From assembly GCA_037962975.1 (NCBI GenBank), contig CM075675.1, positions 103,159,718-103,223,717 on the forward strand: DNA of 64,000 nt, in the 5' to 3' direction. The position numbers were made by a program, and so were the translations under genes. This DNA is from Clitoria ternatea (Eukaryota; Streptophyta; Magnoliopsida; Fabales; Fabaceae). The notes under the pieces are model-generated. The model saw nothing but the letters and a program-made list of their open reading frames with translations, searched no databases and was not told the origin of the DNA. Of the stretch, positions 56,201-64,000 are shown piece by piece (the stretch's first letter is position 1; each line of letters begins with the position of its first letter).

Positions 56201-57457
56201 GGTACGTGTGTGTGCGTGAACCAGGAGTGTTAAATTGGGTCCAATGCACTTGTATCTTAGTTAATTTAAGTGACCTTTGTATTTAATTCATTAAGGGAAA
56301 TTTTGTAATCTTAGCTTAGGTTAGTTAGTTAGTATATATATGTAGACTAGTTAGTTTAATATATACACATTAATGCATAGATTCTAATTATCAGATTTCA
56401 TTTTTTCAGATTTCACACTCTCTCTAATATTTTTCTTAGCTTTTTCACCTCCCCCACTGTGAAATCCCTCACTTTTTATCTTTAATTTCAAGCATTCAAA
56501 TAAAAATCTCAATAAATTTTTCATAGAATAATTAATAAGTAATTCATTCATCCTCAAAATAATTATTTACTCCTAAAAACCTAGAAAACCACTTTAGTAT
56601 AACACCTCTAGTACTAAAATTTTAATTACAAACAACAAAAACCATTTTGGCAAAATAGGGGTCTGACGCTACGCGTGAGACCCCAAATTCGCTCCTAACC
56701 CTACATGTGAGGATGACAATAGTAGCAATGTTGCAGTCATGTATTTTTAAACTACTTTATTAACTTCCTAGGGTCCTATCTTGCCCGATTCAACTTTTAA
56801 TCTCACCAAACTTCATGGGCACTATATCAGCCCCATTCCAAAGCTGCTGACACAATCCGTTTACCAAAATTTTAATCCAATAATAAGATATACATAAAAA
56901 TACTTTTAGGCCAATTTATGGCCATAACATCACCTTAAATCACCTTAATACCATTTATAACACCAAATGAATATACAAACAAATTTCAAATGCCTATAAT
57001 GACCTATTGAACAATTTTGAGGATACTAAATCTCATCGAATCTCCATTCCACCTATTTAGTCCTTTAATTTTACTTTCAAATTCATTAATTTCAACATCT
57101 CAACTCCTTGATTCCAATCTTAACCTTCATACTTCATTCTTATGATACTTCCTACTCAATCACACAACATTCCAAACAATACAATTCCTGCTAATAATGC
57201 ATGATAATAGATATCTTATGGCTCTGTGCCGTAATCATATTTATATAGCAATCTTTGGTTATTATGCATGAAAGACTATCTGTTGGCTTGACACCACATC
57301 ACATCCATCATAAGATCAAACCTAAATCTATCACACATATAATTACTAATGACTCAGTGTCATTAGTTATCACACTACAATTCACACACATAACCACACA
57401 TATATCACCTAAGCATTCACAACATCAAGCACATAATAAAGTCACACCCACACATGA

Positions 57458-57460
<3 letters not shown>

Positions 57461-57501
<41 letters not shown>
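57461..57501. repeat. (TA)n microsatellite
   Basis: About twenty TA units just left of the D-like unit at 57520. Confidence 0.9.
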
Positions 57502-57505
<4 letters not shown>

Positions 57506-57519
57506 CCACCAACACCACA

Positions 57520-58342
57520 TATAACGTCATAAATAATTACATCGTATTATCACAAATATCCTGGCATTGCTCCGATGCTTACTTGTACTAGTCTTCGCGA
57601 CATCCGTAATTGTCCTTTCTTCCATTTTCTGTAAAAATAAACGTAAGGGTGAGTATCTAACGTTATAATATAATGCAATTAGATGAAACGAGAATAATAT
57701 TACCTGTAGGAGCTCACACACCTCTCTCTCTTGACAATCCTTTAATTCTTTTTACCAACTTTCCCATATGCTCATAATTATTTCAAAATATTTCTAGTAT
57801 ATCACTTAATATCATCATCATAAATCAATCACAAGTTCATAAATCCACCATCATCAACATAAATCAATTATGATATCATAAATCAATCATCATCATAAAT
57901 CAATTATGATATCATAAAACAATCATCATCATAATTTAGTCATGATATCATAAACCAATCATCATCATGAATTGAATCTCAAACTCATAATTCAATCATA
58001 ACTGACTCTCAGGTCACATTATATAAATGACACCTACTATCCGGATACTAAAGGAGCAGCTATCGGCTGGGAGTCACACACCGACATCCCGCAAACTCTC
58101 CAGTCCACCGAGCCACACACTGGTTGCTCACCTTAACCAATGGGTCATAGACCACTGGGTAGCTCAATTGAGTCTCTACATGGACCATAGGAGCTAAAAG
58201 TGAGGGGTAATACATACCGAATGACTGTCCACACCATATAATATGCATATACAACATATATCATCAATATAATCATCTCAAATTCATTACAACTCTGTCC
58301 TGTCATAAAAACCATCTCTTGGGACATAATAAGCCAAAAGTA

Positions 58343-58379
<37 letters not shown>

Positions 58380-59251
58380 ATTGATCCTTTTCTTACAACA
58401 TCATAACATATTCATAATCTCTTATAATTACCATCATAAATCAAATTTAAAATTCACAAATTAAATCTTAATCTGTAAATCAATCATATCTATTATCATC
58501 ATTTACTCATAAATGCATCATATACATATATCTCATCATATCATCTCATAAACCTCGTTTTTATTACAATTCATTACTTTTTCATTAAAATCTTTACCTT
58601 CTCAATTATAGTCCTCATTAATACACCAATCATAATTTATCAATTTCATTTTACCATCATTAACATAATTCAAACTATATATTCTCAAATAAAATACTCA
58701 CATAAATAAACAATTTCATATTACAATATAAAATTCCATAAAACCTTAACTAAGTACATAATACCACACTCCCTTTACCTTATTTCCAATGCTCTTTAAC
58801 TAACTCACAAACATCGATGTGCCAAAGCATGCAACCAAACTGTCGATTACTTTAAGAAACCCCCTAACTCCGCTAAGCCTTCGACATTTCATTCATAACC
58901 TCGTGATTTCCATTTCTAATCTGTGATTAATTTCGAGATTCACCCACAAATTGACTTGACTCAGAACCTTAAGCTTTAGGGGACGAGAGAAAAGAAAAAA
59001 GACCTAAGAAACTCTATTTTTCTTATGTTTCATATTGCCTCTACAACCTTTTAATTCTAATCGCGACTCTGACGCTATATGTCAAGTCAAATTTTTCACC
59101 CTGGCGCTACGCGTCAGGAAAAAATTATAATTTCCCCTTTTATTTCATTCTGAAATCACACAAATGCCACATATTCTTAAATTGTTATAATTTAAATTCA
59201 TTTACATATTTATTTATTATTTTTAAATATAAAAACACACTGGATGTTACA
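57520..59251 (-). mobile_element. D-like LTR unit on the minus strand
   Basis: Read on the minus strand it starts TGTAACATCC at 59251 and ends GACGTTATA at 57520, the same ends as D2 (start TATAACATCC, end GGACGTTATA). Near its end it carries GATACTCACCC followed by TTTATTTTTACAG, equivalent to the CTCACCCCT block of D1 and D2. No target duplication is visible (flanks CCACA and GCCAT), so it may be part of a larger rearranged element. Two GACGCTACGCGTCA-like palindromes lie near 59066-59115. A (TA)n run lies at 58345-58378. Confidence 0.5.
58345..58378. repeat. (TA)n microsatellite
   Basis: About seventeen TA units. Confidence 0.9.
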
Positions 59252-59283
59252 GCCATCAAAGAACTTACTTCAAGTATCCTCTG

Positions 59284-59470
59284 AAGAGGCTTTAGAAAGA
59301 ATACTTAGGTTTACCCCAGGAGGGGGTTGCTGCAAAAGAATACTCTGTTTGAGCCAGGAGTGGCTGGTGTCAAGAATACTCAAAAGCATATGATGTGCTT
59401 AAGCCGGGAATGGTTGGATTTAATAATACTCAAGGCCACGGTCTGTGTAACTTGTGTAAAAAAGGACTTG
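59284..59470 (+). repeat. diverged direct repeat, left copy
   Basis: The stretch from GAGGCTTTAGAAAGAATACT to TGTAAAAAAGGAC recurs at 61053-61271. Within it, segments with AAGAATACT and GAGCCAGGAGTGG(C/T)TGG repeat every 38-50 bp. The two copies, 1.77 kb apart, could be parts of two LTRs of an otherwise unrecognised element. The DNA between them (59471-61052) contains no supported gene. Confidence 0.6.
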
Positions 59471-61052
59471 TTTTCTAATGGGGAGGTGAAAAAGCTTCAG
59501 GTTCAAGGGAGGCTGGCTTGTTTTTTGCAGAGTCTGATGAGTCAAAGACTACTGGACTCTGTTAGAGTCAAGAAGACTTTGAAGAAATCTTAGATTTGTT
59601 GATAACCAACATTCAGTATTCTAATTTAAGTAAAGTTATATTATGTTAACATCTGAAAGTTTATTTAAGAATTTCAGGATACAAAGCTTAGGCTATAAAA
59701 CAAAGCGGGAGTCCTTGTATAACGAAAGTCTGGTAGGACAAACCAAATTTTGGTTAAAGACAACTTCACGACAAGACTCTTTAAAGAAAGAAACGAGAAC
59801 TGGGAACGCTCTCCAAAGCAAAGATCATCTAATCAGGGTCCGTACCAGACCCAAACCTGTTAAACCATATTGCACATATCAAGTGTGTGGAAGAGTTCCT
59901 ATCCTCAAAGCAAAGTTCTTCAACAACTAGACTTTATCTTCATACTTCATCAAGCTGGAAGATGTTGCAGACCTTATGAACTTTCTCAAGCAAGAGTCTA
60001 ATCAGGCTTGCTCTTAATCTATAAGTCTCATCATCAACACCTTATGGATCACCAGACCCATAATCATTTCAGAAGTATTTCCTGAACAAGTTTGGTCCTT
60101 AGTATGATAAAGCAGTCTCCATCAAGGTGTGAAGATGTTATTTATGACAAAGAAAGTATTCAAGCAAGGAGGACCAAGATTCATCTCAAAGTATCTATTT
60201 TCACCAACACCCTGATGATTCAAAAAACCTCTGAATAAGAACTTTTCATCTTGGTGAAACTTATACTATCCTATTTTCCCTCTATTTGCACAAGTCTAGA
60301 AAGCTCTTTACCTTATGCTTCATGTGTAGAACGACTCTCTCTGACCAAAAGCACTTGTCCGTTAAAGCAAAACACCCTTCAACAGTTGTATCATCCCTCA
60401 ACGGTCATCCAACAGATCTCTCCTTCCTTTGTTACACATCTAAAAGAAAGATCTATAAATGGTAACTTCTCTCTTCTAAAAGAAGAAGAGTGGGATAGGT
60501 GGTTAAGAATAAAAAAAAAGAGAGATGAAAAGATAAGAGTCGAGTAGTGAAGAGTAAAAAGAGAGAGTGGATAAGAAAGAGAAAAAGAGAAAAAGAAAAG
60601 AGTAAAAATGGGCATTCAGTGAAAATGAAAAGAAAAATATGAAAAATATTCAGCCCAGGAAAATCATAAATGGCAAAAGATCATATGGAACAAAAGATAT
60701 TAGAGAAATGTCATTGAAGAAAAAGAAAGCTCACTATGTACATCTCATTCCTATCCTCATATGCCATAGTATCCAAAGTTAGAGACATGCAATCAATGCA
60801 TCAATTCATCTCCTATATGAGCACATTGTCTTTGATTAAGCTTTCAGACTTAGCATGCTTCACACGTCTCTATTAATTTTACTTGTAATAAGTCATATGC
60901 AAAATAAACTTTCCACTATCTGTATAAGTCTGTTGAACAGACTCTTTACTTAGCTTAGCTAAGTCAAAAGGCTTATTTACTTTATTGTATTAATTCTTCC
61001 AAATTTTTGTAAGCACGGGTTTGGTAGATCTGTTGAGAAACACTATTGGCCT

Positions 61053-61271
61053 GATGAGGCTTTAGAAAGAATGCTTGGGTTTGAGCCAGAAGTGGTTTGT
61101 GAAAGAATACTTGAGTCTGCCCAAGGAGTGGGTGCTGTAAAAGAATACTCTGTTTGAGCCAGGAGTGGTTGGTGTCAAGAATACTTAAAAGCATGTGATG
61201 TGCTTAAGCCAAGAGTGACTGAATTCAATAATACTTAAGGGCACAGTCTATGTAGCTCATGTAAAAAGGAC
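61053..61271 (+). repeat. diverged direct repeat, right copy
   Basis: Aligns with 59284-59470 and has one additional internal unit of about 38 bp. Confidence 0.6.
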
Positions 61272-61778
61272 AATTTTACATAGTGGAAAACATTTCAAGT
61301 CTAAAGGTATTAGATGTAGCTTCAGTGTTAGAAGTGAATCAGTATAAATGTCCTTTATGGTCTCTCTATCCCTATCTTTACAAGAGTCTGATGCAATCTC
61401 ACTGATTTTCTCTCAGTTATGAAAGTTTGTTGCCTATTCCGCTGTGCAGAATGGTTCATAAAAATAAATGTCACTTTTAGTTTGAAAAAATAAACAGACT
61501 TATTCAACTCCCTTTCTAAGTCTGTTCTCCGAACTATCAAATTGGATAATCAGTTTTAACATAATATAAATATCACACAAATTGTTAAAAAGTTTACATT
61601 CTTGTGTTTTAGTATTAACACCATTTTTCGGTTACAAAAAGTCTTTAAAGGATTTACACTCACACATGCACACAAACGTTGAATTTCACTATTCTCACCA
61701 CTAGATTCAATCTAACATTATTCTTATTGTGTAGATAAAAAACTAGGAAATACAAAAAAATAATTAAAAATAATTTGT

Positions 61779-62369
61779 CACTAAATTAGTGACAAAATAA
61801 GGATATGCCTTTAGCGACAGACATAAACATCGATAATCATTGATATGTGTAAGCGATAGAATTCCCCTGTCACTGAAGCCACCTAACCACTGTCAATTGA
61901 CCTCAAGTTAGTGACGAATTTGAGTATGTCTTTGTCTTTTATTATTAGCGACAAACTATATCCATCGCTTAAACGATGAAGTTTTCTAGAGTTCATGTGC
62001 AAGATTTTGTCACTAATTTAGCGGTGGGTTTAAATTAGAATATGCCTTCTGTAGCAAAACTAATATGAATATTTAAATTAGCACCCAGTTTCACCAGCGA
62101 CAAAACATTCACCAACCATGTCACCCTTGGGAAAAAGGTGATGACATCTTGGTGAAGACTTCAACAACAACCAGAAGATGTGTGGTTCCGCTACTTGTAT
62201 TATCGGTGGCTACCCTTGTCATGGAATTCAGACATGTGTCGCTAAACAAGTTTGCAACGCCCACTTCAGTGATGGACATTTTTCATAATAAATTATGTAG
62301 CTGACCTATTTAGCAATAAAAGTATCAAATTTAGCGACCGCTTTGTTCAGTCGCTAACTTTTTTTAGTG
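61779..62369. mobile_element. CACTA-like non-autonomous element
   Basis: The right end, read on the minus strand, is CACTAAAAAAAGTTAGCGAC, a classic CACTA terminus followed by subterminal TTAGCGAC words. Several TTAGCGAC/GTCGCTAA and TAGCGACA words occur inside, and the left end may be CACTAAATTAGTGAC at 61779. A 3-bp target duplication could not be confirmed for this left end. No transposase is present. Confidence 0.5.
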
Positions 62370-63616
62370 GAATCTCTTATTTTGCAGATGAAATTTATAA
62401 AGTTTCATATTAAATTTAAAAGTGTTTGTTGTTTTCTTTTTCCTTTGTAACAAAAATAAATAAATTTAAAATCATTTGATAATTCATCCAATAATTTCAA
62501 TTAATTCTATGTACAATACAAATCTTAAAATATAAAAGTAAATTTAACGGTAAGAATACTTATACTGATGAATGTGTTTTAAAATTTAACATGTATAATA
62601 ATCATATTAATTGATTTCATATTGTATATTCAAGAAAGTAACATGATTAAAAATAATTGTACAAGCGCAAATTTAGCGTGAGTGATCTGGAATATTAATC
62701 GAAAGAAATGGTATGGTAGAAGTCTGAGGAATGAAAGAATGCAAGTTGAACAAATTGTAAACTTGATCAAATGGAGAGCTTGATCAACCAAGAGTTAAAA
62801 AAGAAAGGTTTCTTTCTTTAGTTCCACTTTTGGAATGGTCTTTAAATCCATCGGAATGTATTAAAAACTTATAAAATCTCTTGTTTTAAGCTTAGATATT
62901 ACTTGTACCTCTTAATATTTTTTTTGCTGCTGAAATAAAAAGGACAAATTTGAGAGTTCAGTGATTAGAGAAGTTAAATTTAACTACAGAACCAATTAAA
63001 CGGTAATATTGTGTAAGTAAAACAATTAACTATTCCTGTGTATATAGATGTGTGAGCAAAATTAATTCCCTCGTATCTTTTCCCGCTCTCACTCTCCCAT
63101 GTTGATATTGAAATTAAATTGGATTGATTGAATTATGAACCAATTAAATATTTAGTTTGGGATAATTTTTTATTATTATCAGTTCAATTATAATTTAGTC
63201 ATTGTTTATTTAAATTGTAACTTTTACTAATTCAATAACCGATTCAATTTTAATAACATTGATCTCGTTGGTACTTCTTATGTTAAACATTTTAAAAAAT
63301 TATTTGATCAAATACTTCTATATAACTTCTCCTATCTCAAGTGACTAAAATTTGAGATATTTTGGTCTGAGTATATAAGTAAATTTCAACTGACTAGATA
63401 TTATTTAATTATATAATTCTTAAAATATTCTTTATATTAATGAACAAAATAATGTGAATAAATTTTAAAATAAAGAGAAAAATCATTATTTTAATCATTA
63501 ATGATAAGGATACTTTAAAACTAAACATCACTTTTTAATAAGATTAGATGAGATTAATTATTATTACTATCTGTATCTTCCTCGTTAATTTATTTAATTG
63601 TGCTAATATTCTACCA
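62370..63616. other. AT-rich spacer, no gene seen
   Basis: Very AT-rich with stops in all frames. Nothing recognisable. Confidence 0.55.
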
Positions 63617-64000
63617 TGTAACATCCTAGATATTAAGATTTAATTTATTTCATTGTATGAGGTTAATTAAATATTATTGGAAATTAAATTAAATTATTCC
63701 AAATTTTATTAGGGATTTCCCTAAATTATTATAAATTAATTATGAGTGGTTAATAGAGTAATAAACATTGAATAATTAATTTTGAGTGATTGATTAGTAA
63801 ATTTAAATTTAGATTAAATAGTAATCGTAAAATATAATTTACCATAAGGTAAAAGTAAGTTTTAATTAAAGGAAATAAAAGAAAATAGAAAATAAAAGGT
63901 GAAAGGATGAAATTTCCTCTAAATTTTAAATTTCTTTCCTTCCTCTTTCTCCCTTTCTCACGTGTGTTCACGGAAGGCAAGAGATAGAAGCCATTTTTCC
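63617..64000 (+). mobile_element. start of a further D-like LTR unit, cut by window end
   Basis: TGTAACATCCTAGATATTAAG at its start resembles the start of D2 (TATAACATCCCAATTTTAAG), here with intact TG. The remainder is AT-rich, and its TTTCCTCTAAATTT segment recalls D1. No coding sequence. Confidence 0.45.

Overview
The window is plant nuclear DNA, most likely from a dicot and plausibly a legume; the species call is an inference from repeat style, not a match. It is AT-rich and I find no host gene, rRNA or tRNA. Almost everything that can be identified is a transposable element, and the best-preserved coding regions belong to two young Ty3/gypsy elements of the Tat type: one gag-pol frame with a second (archaeal-type) RNase H after the usual one, and extra genes on the opposite strand between pol and the 3' LTR.

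Layout: 1-2727 is the 5' end of a Tat element (A, minus strand) cut by the window edge. 2728-14699 is intergenic DNA with CAC/CAT-rich tracts, a 610-bp hAT-like element (8347-8956) and a decayed reading frame that may come from a CACTA transposon (about 10590-12150). 14700-53229 is a four-level nest. A dead Ty1/copia element (E, 14700-53229) was split in gag by a non-coding LTR-like unit (D1, 18476-52546). D1 received the intact Tat element B (19666-35897, target duplication GAAAT) and a second unit of its own family (D2, 36421-51006, target duplication CTCAC). D2 in turn received the intact Tat element C (37554-50064, target duplication ATATT). 53230-64000 is more non-coding repeat DNA, including a minus-strand D-like unit (57520-59251), a diverged direct repeat pair, a CACTA-like end, and the start of another D-like unit at 63617.

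B and C share one plan. On the minus strand come 5' LTR, primer-binding site one base inside the LTR, an uninterrupted gag-pol frame of about 1,820 codons, a repeat-rich 3' region, a polypurine tract and the 3' LTR. On the plus strand, converging on pol, lies a two-exon gene: twice in tandem in B and once in C. All three copies keep the same phase-1 intron of 82-88 bp. Copies 1 and 3 have a TATA box and copies 2 and 3 an AATAAA. Where copies 1 and 2 of B are compared codon by codon, most changes are silent, so the antisense protein has been under selection.

The most unusual feature is the spacer where gag-pol and the antisense genes converge. It is filled with tandem arrays of hairpins. In B, one array has a conserved loop (GTTCGGTTTAATCCTACAA or a variant) closed by stems whose sequence changes from unit to unit while staying complementary. 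A second array has two nested stems that also change together. C has two unrelated arrays, again hairpins, one with a clear compensatory pair. This looks like a structured-RNA or cruciform system peculiar to these elements and is the main candidate for something not yet described.
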